DNA of 64,000 nucleotides from Faecalicatena contorta (GTDB lineage: Bacteria; Bacillota; Clostridia; Lachnospirales; Lachnospiraceae), in the NCBI RefSeq assembly GCF_039521745.1, contig NZ_BAAACT010000204.1. One strand, given 5' to 3'. Each line of letters opens with the position of its first letter. Positions within the stretch are counted from its first letter, which is position 1. Under the pieces are notes generated by a model. The model had not been told where the DNA came from. It saw nothing but the letters and a program-made list of their open reading frames with translations, and made no database searches. The position numbers and the translations under genes are program-made. Below, in pieces: positions 46,076 through 54,300 of the stretch.

Positions 46076-46102
46076 AATTGGGTAGACGATGTCTACCCAA
46101 TT
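46076..46102. promoter_or_regulatory. Perfect inverted repeat upstream of abiE promoter (candidate operator)
   Basis: AATTGGGTAGAC and GTCTACCCAATT are perfect 12-base arms separated by GAT. The element is centred about 38 bases upstream of the -35 box. AbiEi antitoxins are known to bind inverted repeats near their promoter, so this is the natural candidate, though its position is further upstream than a simple repressor site. Confidence 0.65.
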
Positions 46103-46175
46103 CGCAGTATAATCCAGTACATTTTAAATTTCTACAAAATTATCAAATTCATTCATCTTTTGCAATTTTGTCACT

Positions 46176-46307
46176 TCAAGGTTCTTTCAAAAATGGTGTA
46201 GTAGTGGTGTAGTAAACGCCTTTATCTGCCACGAAACCATTGATTTTACTGGCTTTTTCAGGACTTTTCAAGATAGTGCCGTGGCAGACGAATAGTATTT
46301 TTTTCAT
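46176..46307 (-). pseudogene. Displaced 5' end of the phosphatase gene at attR
   Basis: From ATG 46307, with AGGAA upstream, the frame reads MKKILFVCHG, the start of a low-molecular-weight phosphatase, and then diverges into TILKSPEKASKINGF and a stop after 43 codons. The catalytic P-loop is lost, as its second half is element sequence. It matches the intact gene start (MIKILFICHG) with different codons. This is what remains if an element integrated in the gene and supplied a new 5' end on the other side. Confidence 0.7.
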
Positions 46308-46312
46308 CTTGA

Positions 46313-46510
46313 TTATATTCCTTCCAGCTTTTGAATAACACATTTCAGGTTAATAAAAAATAGGCTATCTTTATCTAATATACAGTCAAATACATTCTTA
46401 ACATTCAGTTCATTATCAAAGCCAAAGTATTCTGAAACAAACATTTTAATGATACTTTCTGACTGAAATGCCCCATTTCTCTGCGGTCTGTTTTACTGAC
46501 ATATACATAT
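46313..46510 (-). pseudogene. Relic segments upstream of the displaced phosphatase start
   Basis: Two short pieces are readable on the minus strand. From 46508 a stretch MYMSVKQTAEKWGISVRK resembles the start of excisionase-like helix-turn-helix proteins and soon meets a stop. From 46444 a 43-codon frame, MFVSEYFGFDNELNV and onward, ends at 46313, five bases before the phosphatase fragment. Neither is a whole gene. They look like the joined ends of two lost genes. Confidence 0.45.
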
Positions 46511-46545
46511 TTCAGCACCTCGCTTCAAACAACGGTATACCCAAT

Positions 46546-46600
46546 TATCGGAATAATAGCAACGCTATCGGAATAATATTACCCATTTTTCGGAACAATG
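46546..46600. repeat. Short repeats resembling an insertion-sequence end
   Basis: TATCGGAATAAT occurs at about 46546 and 46566, with a related TTTTCGGAACAAT at about 46588. Multiple short terminal repeats of this type occur at the ends of IS21-like elements. No transposase of that family is next to it. Assignment is tentative. Confidence 0.35.
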
Positions 46601-46639
46601 CAAAAGCTAAAAAGCTACTTTTTCCAATGTAGGTAAGTA

Positions 46640-46965
46640 GGTAATCATCCGGCAGTTTGGCGGATCATGGGAGAATATCCACCATCTCTTCATTTGCCGG
46701 AAACGCGCCGAAATCTTTCATTTTTCCCATCATATGTGAGAGATAGTTGTATTGCTTCAGTCCATTCATAAGCGCAGTTTCTGTGATACTGGACACGGGT
46801 TGCATCCCCATGGGCATACCTGCCCTGGAGGAATTCCTCCATTTCCGGCTCCGGCGCATCCGGATCTGTTTCCTGCTCTGCCTCGTTAAAAAGGCTCAGC
46901 TAGTTATATCCATCCGCGTATTTTTCGTATACGGCAAAACATGAGTACTGGCTCATTTTTTACCG
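46640..46965 (-). pseudogene. IS66-family transposase relic, internally deleted
   Basis: The minus strand carries an IS66 TnpC-like N-terminal piece (EKYADGYN, a stop, LSLFNEAEQETDPDAPEPEM) joined out of order to a C-terminal piece (SITETALMNGLKQYNYLSHM and onward to EEMVDILP, a stop, SAKLPDD). The two stops replace expected glutamine and tryptophan codons. Most of the transposase, including the catalytic core, is missing. This is a dead copy in the accessory hotspot. Confidence 0.7.
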
Positions 46966-46984
46966 CCGTTTCCGGCGGCCAGGT

Positions 46985-47219
46985 CTACACATTGGTTGTT
47001 TTAGATTTGCTCCGACAGATCTCCGGTAACTGATCGAACCATGGAAGCAGTTCTTCAATAAAGCTGTAATCCGTATCATCCTGATGGATCTTCAATACTG
47101 TCAGGATGTGGGGCAGATAACGGAACGGATTCAGGTTATTCGCCTTAGCTGTTTCCGTTATGCTGTAGATGATCGCACTGTTTAGCTTTTTACCGCAATG
47201 ATTCCAAACATCATCTCTC
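46985..47219 (-). pseudogene. IS66-family transposase relic, C-terminal end
   Basis: The frame ending at the TAG 46985-46987 reads WNHCGKKLNSAIIYSITETA followed by KANNLNPFRYLPHI and ends SFIEELLPWFDQLPEICR plus a few residues. This is the C-terminal signature of IS66 transposases, but nothing upstream of about 47219 continues it. It is a different copy from the relic at 46640 because both contain the same domain. Confidence 0.75.
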
Positions 47220-47342
47220 AGTCATTGAATATCATTGTTTTGATGAATTTAAAAATTGTCAAAGTCACTTTGTCCCTTTGCAATATTTCTAAAGTATCAA
47301 GTTGATACTTTAGGATAAACCTGTGGTAATCTAAAGATACTC

Positions 47343-48230
47343 TTAATACTCAATCCTGAAATAATCCAGATAAACTTTATATTTATCCTGCGCCGTCAGA
47401 CAGGTATCTGTCAGATACCCCTTCTCATTATCCCACTCTTTCAATCCTCGATAATAAATTAGTTTTAGATGATCCTCGATGATAAACGGAACAATATTAT
47501 ATTTCAGACACTCTTTAAACATAATCAGTCTGCCCACACGGCCGTTTCCGTCCTGAAATGGGTGGATTCTCTCAAACTTCACATAGAAATCTAAAATATC
47601 CTCAAAGGTCTTTTCTTCTTTCGCATTGTACTCTGCCAGCAGAGCCTTCATTTTGTCGACAACTTCTTCCGGAAGTGCGGTTTCCATGCCGCCCACCTCA
47701 TTTGGCAGTTTCTTATATTCTCCCACTGCCAACCAGTCTTTTCTGGAATCACTGGTTCCGCTTTTTAGTATCAGGTGCAGTTCCTTAATAAGCTTTTCCG
47801 TCAAAGCGAATTTTGCATGATCAATGATCATATCAATACAACGAAAATGATTTGCTGTTTCAATCACATCATCCACATTGAGAACTTCATTTTCCACGCC
47901 GATAGTATTAGTTTCAAAAATATATCTGGTCTGATCGCGAGTCAGACGGCTGCCTTCCATATGGTTTGAATTATATGTTAAATCAATTTGAGTCTTATGG
48001 TAAATACCATCTGAATATTTACCTGCCTTCTGTCCCTGCAAAATATCCAGCAAAGTTATCTGTTCTTTTCTCTTGTTGGATCGCTCTGGTTTTTCAGCAT
48101 CTTCCGGAATGTTCCAGGTCTTGCTGGTAAGAAATGCGCCGTTTACACGCCCATGAGCGCAATAATTTCTTACACTTCGCTCCGATATATTCCATTTTTT
48201 CGCTGTTTCATTAACTGAGAGATATCGCAT
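47343..48230 (-). CDS. Fic-family protein with N-terminal helix-turn-helix
   Basis: 295 residues, ATG 48230 with GGAGGAAAT upstream. The first 50 residues are an excisionase/MerR-like helix-turn-helix (LSVNETAKKWNISERSVRNY). The Fic domain carries the complete motif HPFQDGNGRVGR, and NHMEGSRLT before it is the usual target-dock region (SNxxEG type). Fic enzymes transfer AMP or other nucleotide parts to proteins. The fused DNA-binding domain suggests autoregulation. The intact motif means it is likely active. An inhibitory S/T..E(G) helix was not clearly identified. Confidence 0.93.
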   Translation of the reverse strand: MRYLSVNETAKKWNISERSVRNYCAHGRVNGAFLTSKTWNIPEDAEKPERSNKRKEQITLLDILQGQKAGKYSDGIYHKTQIDLTYNSNHMEGSRLTRDQTRYIFETNTIGVENEVLNVDDVIETANHFRCIDMIIDHAKFALTEKLIKELHLILKSGTSDSRKDWLAVGEYKKLPNEVGGMETALPEEVVDKMKALLAEYNAKEEKTFEDILDFYVKFERIHPFQDGNGRVGRLIMFKECLKYNIVPFIIEDHLKLIYYRGLKEWDNEKGYLTDTCLTAQDKYKVYLDYFRIEY

Positions 48231-48307
48231 ATTTCCTCCGTTTATATCTGTCTAAGTTTTCCAAACCAAAATCTCCTTGAATTTTTGTTCAATAACTATC
48301 TCCACGC

Positions 48308-48758
48308 TTACCGCCCTGTTAATTCTTCGGTCTTGAAAACATAATAACCTTCATAATAGTAACTGTGATCAATGCCCTTCATATAAATTTTACGGTCATA
48401 AATATTATCAGTCAGGGCATTTTTCAGCAGAAACTTAATCTCGATGTCTTTAATGGGACTTCGATCCATTGCAAGAAGATAATCTTCTTTATCCACCTTA
48501 CTCCAGTTCACCACGAAGCCAATTTCTTTTTTCAGTATCAGATCAAGCCATATTCTTGTGCTTCTTCCATTACCTTCTCTGAACGGATGGGCAACATTCA
48601 TTTCTACATATTTTTCAATAATTTCATCAAAGGTTGACTGCGGCATTTTATCAATACTTTGTAATGCTGCTTCCAGATACATCAAAGGCGCAAACCTGAA
48701 ATTTCCTTTGGACATATTCACCTTGCGAAGTTTTAATACCCAATTTATTTTCAAACAT
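48308..48758 (-). pseudogene. Broken Fic-family gene (internal deletion with frameshift)
   Basis: The C-terminal part is well kept, with VNMSKGNFRFAPLMYLEAAL, the Fic motif HPFREGNGRSTR and the ending KGIDHSYYYEGYYVFKTEEL. The natural start, ATG 48758 with GAGG upstream, encodes MFENKLGIKTS and is in another frame. In intact homologues some 60 residues lie between these parts, so a deletion not divisible by three joined them. A different ATG at 48802 opens the downstream frame, but its first 30 residues do not look native. Residual expression of the Fic core is possible. Confidence 0.75.
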
Positions 48759-48859
48759 ATCTTTACCTCGTATTCATCTGCGCTCTGGTTACTAAGCAGC
48801 ATATTATTGTTATTATATCATATAATCGGCAATAAACCCAGATATTATTTCTTTGATAA

Positions 48860-49350
48860 TATTATTATTGCCGATTTCGGAAATTTTATATTATCAGTGC
48901 ATAAAAGAACCGAACTCACAACAAAGTAAAATCCGGTTCTCATTTTTATTTGTATATGATTTCCTTTAGCACAATTTCTTCCACCCTATTGCGAATACTA
49001 TTCATCCTTCTGGTAAATTCCCATTGATCTTTCACTTTCTATTTCTTCGTTACATCCTCTGCTTCTTGTATCTGTTTCACGTTCTTCTCAAGTCTTGATT
49101 TCATCTGTTCGTTCACATCAGCGAGATGATGACATCTAATGTGTAAAACGGAACCTGTTGTTTTACTCCCATTATAGGAATAAGTGTTCCTGCTCCTAAT
49201 ATTGGTACACATACATCTTTTTCAAAATAATACTCGATTTCCTTCCACAGTAAATCCATGTACTCGAGAAACTCATCCGAGAAAAAAATCGTCCCTTACC
49301 TAATTCATTTGATTTGCATTCGAAAGTTGTATAAATCTCCTACTACCTTC
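48860..49350 (-). other. Degenerate coding remnant, no intact gene
   Basis: This 550-base interval has no intact gene. The minus strand shows scattered protein-like pieces broken by stops and frameshifts: DEFLEYMDLLWKEIEYYFEK, DVCVPILGAGTLIP and, in another frame, EQMKSRLEKNVKQIQEAEDV. They suggest a decayed gene of perhaps 300 residues. The family could not be named. Confidence 0.4.
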
Positions 49351-49354
49351 ATTT

Positions 49355-50101
49355 TCATATCATTCGTAGAAACAATTGATTCAAATTTTCCCATTCCCCC
49401 CTTTTCTCTTCAATGCCATTTGCAATTTCTTTAATCTCTGGCAATGTTCTTTCAATATAATTATTTATTGATTGTATTTTAGGTGCCTCCCCCATCTCCG
49501 GCATTTCCCTTTTAATTTCTAAAAGTAGTTCCACATCAGGTTTCAATTCAGCTTCCAGCTCTGTATCAACCAATTCTTCAAATAACATCGGTGGCGCACT
49601 TTTCCTATCAATAATCCATTTCGCAGCCAACAATGGGCGTAAAACATACAGATACTTCTTTATCCGAACATCTTCCCCCTTCAAATATGTTCTATAATTT
49701 GTTTCAGCCATATGCCAATAGTGATACAGACTTTTCTTTATCGAAAAATATTCTGGCAATATTTCCTTTAGCCATACAAATTCTTCACGTTGGCAATATA
49801 CAATTGGTGATGCACACCATTCAAACACTGTTGGATTTGATTTATGCAATAACTGCAATGCCTTTTTCAAGTCCCAACCATTAATATCCAAAACTTCATC
49901 TAGTTGCCACTCAATTACATCTCTGACACTCTCAAGTCTTAGATAATCTTCTTTCCTTCTTACATAGATAAACCGAACATCATAATCGCTATCTGGAGAT
50001 GGAAACCCCCAGGCTCTGCTTCCAGATTCAATCGCCATTATAATTCTTACATTTTCTGTTTTCTCAATTTTTTTTAATTCTTCTATAATGCGTTCTCTCA
50101 T
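49355..50101 (-). CDS. RlaP-like DNA polymerase beta superfamily nucleotidyltransferase
   Basis: 248 residues. The nucleotidyltransferase motif reads AIESGSRAWGFPSPDSDYDV, with the GSRAWG and paired aspartates of the PF10127 (RlaP) group. Further family segments are LDINGWDLKKALQLLHKSNP and VLRPLLAAKWI. Members are linked to RNA repair or to phage-related islands. The biochemical target is unsettled. The gene is in the AT-rich hotspot, following the UPF0158-DUF6615 pair in the same direction with a 42-base gap, so it may be co-transcribed. Confidence 0.88.
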   Translation of the reverse strand: MRERIIEELKKIEKTENVRIIMAIESGSRAWGFPSPDSDYDVRFIYVRRKEDYLRLESVRDVIEWQLDEVLDINGWDLKKALQLLHKSNPTVFEWCASPIVYCQREEFVWLKEILPEYFSIKKSLYHYWHMAETNYRTYLKGEDVRIKKYLYVLRPLLAAKWIIDRKSAPPMLFEELVDTELEAELKPDVELLLEIKREMPEMGEAPKIQSINNYIERTLPEIKEIANGIEEKRGEWENLNQLFLRMI

Positions 50102-50143
50102 TTCACGTCCCCTTCAATCTTTAAGGCACCGATTTCGCCCGTT

Positions 50144-51010
50144 TCACTCGCGCAGGTCAATAACAGCTAATCCGCCAATCTCTTTTATCTCGAACTTCAT
50201 TTCTCTCTCAAGCCAACCAAGGTCTTGCCCCTGGTGCTCAACAAAAAACTTTAAGTAATTCGGAATTCCTCTACCACTATGCTTAATGCCATAGACCCCG
50301 CCATTATATTCAGAGTCCATTCCACCAAGTTGTATCAATCTCTGATTGAATTCATTCAATAAATGACCGCTCTCGCTTCGATCCTGAAACAATTTATCTA
50401 AAAGAGATAATTTCCATGAATGATTTACGATCTCTGTATCAAATATTTTATGTCTTGGCAAATTAAAAAGAATCTCACTAATACTTCCAGCATCTAATAA
50501 AAAACATCCGTTATTACAGTCTTCACACCATCGGAGTGTTTCTTCCTGTATAAATTGAATATTTTTTATTTGTTCTGTTATGTCCGGCTGTGTTGTCGTG
50601 TAGAACATATATAATGGATACGCATTTCTATACCTGGCTTCATTCAAAAGCAAGTCTATCTGGAATCCATTTTTATTACCATAACTTAATAATGAATAAT
50701 TATCCTGATTATTTGGCCATAACTTTTTAGCCTGTACCAAAAATCTATACCCATTATACTTATCTTTATAAAAAGGATCCGTCGTTAATATCCACCACTC
50801 CCAATCTGCTCCATTCTCTGATTCTTCATGACGTGAAAATGCCTTATAATAAATATTCGGATTGCTGCTTGATATATCATATAACAGCCAATCTGTCAAA
50901 GACTCTTCTTTTACATGTGCCTGCTTCAGTAACCATTCATAAATAAAAGCTGAACATTGATGAAACACAAGCGCTTCTTCCTCTTCCCCAATAACTACTA
51001 CTCTTTTCAT
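50144..51010 (-). CDS. DUF6615-like protein with a possible PD-(D/E)XK motif
   Basis: 288 residues. The segment EESLTDWLLYDISSSNPNIY and then RHEESENGADWEWWI, followed after about 17 residues by RFLVQAKKL, has the arrangement E...D-x-E...QAK expected of a PD-(D/E)XK-type active site. This is close to what is annotated as DUF6615. Its start shares one base with the stop of the UPF0158 gene (TAATG), so they are co-translated. No biochemical function is established; a nuclease role is inference from the motif. Confidence 0.65.
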   Translation of the reverse strand: MKRVVVIGEEEEALVFHQCSAFIYEWLLKQAHVKEESLTDWLLYDISSSNPNIYYKAFSRHEESENGADWEWWILTTDPFYKDKYNGYRFLVQAKKLWPNNQDNYSLLSYGNKNGFQIDLLLNEARYRNAYPLYMFYTTTQPDITEQIKNIQFIQEETLRWCEDCNNGCFLLDAGSISEILFNLPRHKIFDTEIVNHSWKLSLLDKLFQDRSESGHLLNEFNQRLIQLGGMDSEYNGGVYGIKHSGRGIPNYLKFFVEHQGQDLGWLEREMKFEIKEIGGLAVIDLRE

Positions 51011-51444
51011 TAGTGCCTTTCCTCCCTGGTGGTATACGGAATCTCATTCTCTTCACACCATTCTTCCGCAATTTTACATAGCGCCTGGAATCGGTATGTG
51101 TAGTATTCTTCATCAATACCTAAGTTTATAATTTCATCTTTAAAATGACGATAAGCCTTTCTTCCATGCAGTGCCAACAAAAGCCGCTCCTGTTTTCTTT
51201 CCGATGTCACTCCCAGCGCAAACGTCTCCATAATCTTCCACTCATGTATTTCATATTGGTTCGGAAGACGTTCATAACAATCCGAAGCATCAATCACTTC
51301 CTCTAATTCTTCATCCCGGTCTACCCACATGCCATCCGACAACGCCACTATTTCACCGGTTTCGGTATTTAAAAACTGTACCCAGCTATCCGTGCATGCC
51401 TCTAATTCTTCAGCAATATCTTCTATACATATTTGTTTCTTCAT
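51010..51444 (-). CDS. UPF0158 family protein
   Basis: 144 residues, acidic. The sequence WVQFLNTETGEIVALSDG and the later LPNQYEIHEWKIMETFALGV and LLLALHGRKAYRHFKDEI are characteristic of UPF0158. The family has no established function. It is the first gene of a tightly coupled pair with the DUF6615-like protein. A small acidic partner ahead of a putative nuclease recalls an immunity or antitoxin arrangement, but nothing here proves it. Confidence 0.85.
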   Translation of the reverse strand: MKKQICIEDIAEELEACTDSWVQFLNTETGEIVALSDGMWVDRDEELEEVIDASDCYERLPNQYEIHEWKIMETFALGVTSERKQERLLLALHGRKAYRHFKDEIINLGIDEEYYTYRFQALCKIAEEWCEENEIPYTTREERH

Positions 51445-51555
51445 TTTCTATATTTATCCTCCGTTAGAATAAGGCACTCTGTTATAAAAAATATTTTGAC
51501 AGTTTAATTGACTGATTGTATATCTCTGTCTGACAGTTAATTCGAGCTATTCATT

Positions 51556-52158
51556 CTATTTTTCGATTACTTTTTTAATAATAGCATTCAGCCATCTTTC
51601 AGATTTATGCTCTACCCGCACATCCTTTGTAATCCACCATTCCTCTAATATATATCCACCTTGTTCCGAGAGTATTTGTGACAGTTCTTCCTGTGTAAGA
51701 TCACAAAAATACCGGTCACCAGACCATCTTTCAGAAATCCCGTATTTCCATGAGGCATATAGGACGCATCCCTCTCTTAAGGCAGTCATCATTTTCCCGA
51801 TTATCTCCGGTAACTTATCTCTCTTTACATGCAGCAAAGAGGCGCAGGCCCATATACCGTCAAACGCCTCTTGATAATCCATATCCTCAAAACGGAACTG
51901 CACTACTTTCTGGCCGGTCAGTCGTTCAGCAGCTTTACACATCGACTCCGATGCATCGGCAGCCGTCACCTGGTATCCCTTTTGCATAAACCAATAGCTA
52001 TCGCGTCCACTGCCGCAGCCCGCATCCAATATATGCGCACCTGGCTCCATATATTTTAAAAAGCGGCCGTAAACTTCTGACATATCAGCCTTCCAGGTAT
52101 TTTCTATAAATTCCTCTGCATGCTCATTATAATAGGTGATTGTCTTACTATCTTCCAT
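51556..52158 (-). CDS. Class I SAM-dependent methyltransferase
   Basis: 200 residues. Motif I is ILDAGCGSGRDSYWFMQKG, followed by TAADASESM and FDGIWACASLLHV, all typical of the Rossmann-fold methyltransferases of the TehB/UbiE-like type. The substrate is not evident. DNA methyltransferase motifs (NPPY, DPPY) are absent, so it is not a modification partner of the neighbouring HNH nuclease. Confidence 0.9.
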   Translation of the reverse strand: MEDSKTITYYNEHAEEFIENTWKADMSEVYGRFLKYMEPGAHILDAGCGSGRDSYWFMQKGYQVTAADASESMCKAAERLTGQKVVQFRFEDMDYQEAFDGIWACASLLHVKRDKLPEIIGKMMTALREGCVLYASWKYGISERWSGDRYFCDLTQEELSQILSEQGGYILEEWWITKDVRVEHKSERWLNAIIKKVIEK

Positions 52159-52215
52159 CCGTATTTCCCGCCTTCCATAAACTTTCTGGATTTCTTATTT
52201 ATTTCAAGGAAGCAG

Positions 52216-53391
52216 CTACAGAATCAAATCCGCAGGACATTTCCATAATCCATATCCCTGCAGCAAGGCGGATTCATGCAGTGGTTTTAAATTATGTTCA
52301 AGTATATTCGTAAATCTTTCCTCCGTGTTTCCCTCGATAAATAAGGTTTCACTTGCCCATATTGCATTGAGATTATCTCTCCTGCAATTTTCGAATTTTT
52401 TACGGATACCGGGATTGCTGAAAACAATTTTATATAAGTAATACTGATTGCCAGCCAGCCCCGGAAAATAGCTGTCCCATTCCGGAAGTCTGTTATTCTT
52501 GCTGGAATTCAGCCTCTTCTCCATTGGCGTTAAGTTCCATAATTCGTCATTTGCGATATATGACCGTGGAACAAAGTGATCCAAGTCATAACTTTTAAGA
52601 TCCAATTCTTTTCCTGAGTAGATATCATATATCGGAGAGCCGCCTATTTCGACCGCACTTTTCCATAGTTCTCTAGCGTGATGCAATTTCCGGATCTTGT
52701 TATTCTCGCGCTCTAATTTATATATGATGCCGGGAACCCCCGGGTTACGGTCCTGTAGAAAACGGATTTTCTTTAATTGGATCCAGCTGTATATTACGGG
52801 ATAGTTATCCAGAATCAACTGCCTCCAGTGCGGATTTATTCGGATCTTTTTCTTCAGTCCTTTTCCATCAATAATGGTGTAGAGAAGCGATGTTTTTTCA
52901 TTCATCCGATTGATATACTCAATCAGCCTCCCCCGCTGATTCCAAAGTTTGTTCCCGCCTCCGAGCTCATCCAGGAAAGATGACAAAAGCCTGTACGGAA
53001 CGCAGTTCGTAAGGTTCGTTTTATCACTTCTCAGTTCCTTTTCATTCAGCTTGATCGCCGCTATAATGTCTTCCCTTTCTGCATCTTGAGGTAAATCTGT
53101 GTTCTTAGCCAGAGTGTTAATGGCATGTTCAAGAAAATTCTCTGTTTTGTTTTTTATAACCGGTCCCAGATGGAGGTGAAAACAAGTGACTGTATACCAG
53201 GCCCCGCAGATCATTTCATTAATAATAGCATCAAAACTTACCACTTCATTATCCCTAATTAAATTCAGGATTGCTTCGAGCCAATAGAATTTATAACACT
53301 GGGAAGGGTCATCCAGCATTTTTGCAAATTTAATTGTATCTAGATTATTTTCATAGATAATTTCTGAATCCAATTTTAATTCCATACTCAT
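52216..53391 (-). CDS. HNH endonuclease domain protein
   Basis: 391 residues, ATG 53391 with GGTGG upstream. The N-terminal 200 residues are helical without known motif. The C-terminal half has the HNH pattern DLDHFVPRSYIANDELWNL and then MEKRLNSSKNNRLP, including the DH...N...N catalytic elements, preceded by DIYSGKELD in place of the usual C..C pair. Proteins of this kind are frequent in defence neighbourhoods. It stands at the right end of the accessory hotspot, next to core repair genes. Confidence 0.88.
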   Translation of the reverse strand: MSMELKLDSEIIYENNLDTIKFAKMLDDPSQCYKFYWLEAILNLIRDNEVVSFDAIINEMICGAWYTVTCFHLHLGPVIKNKTENFLEHAINTLAKNTDLPQDAEREDIIAAIKLNEKELRSDKTNLTNCVPYRLLSSFLDELGGGNKLWNQRGRLIEYINRMNEKTSLLYTIIDGKGLKKKIRINPHWRQLILDNYPVIYSWIQLKKIRFLQDRNPGVPGIIYKLERENNKIRKLHHARELWKSAVEIGGSPIYDIYSGKELDLKSYDLDHFVPRSYIANDELWNLTPMEKRLNSSKNNRLPEWDSYFPGLAGNQYYLYKIVFSNPGIRKKFENCRRDNLNAIWASETLFIEGNTEERFTNILEHNLKPLHESALLQGYGLWKCPADLIL

Positions 53392-53470
53392 GTTTCCACC
53401 AATCCCTTACCTGACATATTTACCGCCGTTCAATCCGTCATGGAACTTCTTTTGTATATGAATCAATCCA

Positions 53471-54289
53471 TTATTTTCCCAGAAGCTCATAATAGAATAT
53501 ATACTGCTGCATAACCCCTTCACAGCCCTTATACCGCCTTTTCGGAAACCCTTTCGGATAATGCTGTTTTAATGTCTGATTAATATGAGTGTCTACTGGA
53601 AAAGCCTGGAGGTGGTGGAGCGCAAACAGACAGATACAGTCAGCCACCTTTTCGCCCACGCCGAATAGCTTCAACAGCTCTTCTTTCGCCTTTTTATACG
53701 GCATCTGCCTAATCTCATCCAGGGATATATCACCATTTACCACGCTTTTGGCTGTCCTGACCACATATTTGCTCCTGTATCCCAGATTGCAGGCCTTCAG
53801 CTCGTCCTCATCCAGGCAGGCCAAAGCCTCCGGCTTCGGAAACGTATCATAAATGTTTCCGTCAGCATCCTGTTTTCTTTCCCCGTACTTTTCGCTGATA
53901 TTATGTATGCATCTTCTGATCCGGACAATATTATTCTGCTGGGATATCAGAAACGACACGATCATCTCCCATAAATCCTGATGCAGGATGCGGATGCCGC
54001 TGCCAAATTCTGAGGCAGACAACAGATACCGGTCACGCTGGCTAATACATTTTTGATAGTCTTCATAGTCTGTATCCAGGTCGAAATAGTGCTTCCAATA
54101 ATTTTCGTATTCTGCTTCATCACAATAAAATGTGCATTGGTTCCCGCTCTGCCGGATTTCTAGATATTTGTCCCCGGCGATCACGGAATATGTATCTTTT
54201 CCCTTCTGGCTCATCCGAAAACACTGTCCGGAATCGCAGATCTGGGATATATCAAAATAATTCAGTGTTTTTTCAGTCATTGCTTTCAT
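53471..54289 (-). CDS. 8-oxoguanine DNA glycosylase (OGG1-like)
   Basis: 272 residues from ATG 54289, 11 bases after the nth stop; the frame is open further upstream but overlaps nth. The N-terminal OGG domain (LNYFDISQICDSGQCFRM) precedes the HhH-GPD domain, with the catalytic lysine in FGVGEKVADCICLF and the aspartate in FPVDTHINQ. It excises oxidised guanine and nicks the backbone. Its tandem arrangement with endonuclease III makes a small base-excision repair operon. Confidence 0.95.
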   Translation of the reverse strand: MKAMTEKTLNYFDISQICDSGQCFRMSQKGKDTYSVIAGDKYLEIRQSGNQCTFYCDEAEYENYWKHYFDLDTDYEDYQKCISQRDRYLLSASEFGSGIRILHQDLWEMIVSFLISQQNNIVRIRRCIHNISEKYGERKQDADGNIYDTFPKPEALACLDEDELKACNLGYRSKYVVRTAKSVVNGDISLDEIRQMPYKKAKEELLKLFGVGEKVADCICLFALHHLQAFPVDTHINQTLKQHYPKGFPKRRYKGCEGVMQQYIFYYELLGK

Positions 54290-54300
54290 CCGTATCTCTT

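Larger units (their letters stand above)
38416..46288. mobile_element. Integrase-less genomic island in the phosphatase gene (attL/attR)
   Basis: The candidate attachment core TGCCGTGGCAGA occurs at 38416-38427 inside the intact phosphatase gene and at 46277-46288 inside its displaced 5' fragment; identity continues as AATAGTAT after two mismatches. Near both ends the 14-mer TGGTGTAGTAAACG recurs (38574-38587 and 46205-46218), the right end having a further tandem GGTGTAGTA, as expected of integrase arm sites. A direct repeat ACGCAAAT (38535, 38555) is near the left end. The interval is clearly richer in AT than both flanks and carries only three genes: the STAND nuclease and AbiEii/AbiEi. 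No integrase is encoded, so it depends on one elsewhere or is fixed. Confidence 0.65.

Noticed and set aside
46176..46307. 43-residue frame beginning MKKILFVCHG as a real small protein
   Set aside because: It has a phosphatase-like start but loses the P-loop at the att core, fitting a displaced gene end.
46546..46600. Short CGGAATAAT repeats as a CRISPR array
   Set aside because: Repeats are about 12 bases, only three, unevenly spaced, with no cas genes in the window.
51556..53391. Methyltransferase and HNH nuclease as a restriction-modification pair
   Set aside because: The methyltransferase lacks the NPPY/DPPY motif of DNA amino-methyltransferases and resembles small-molecule enzymes.
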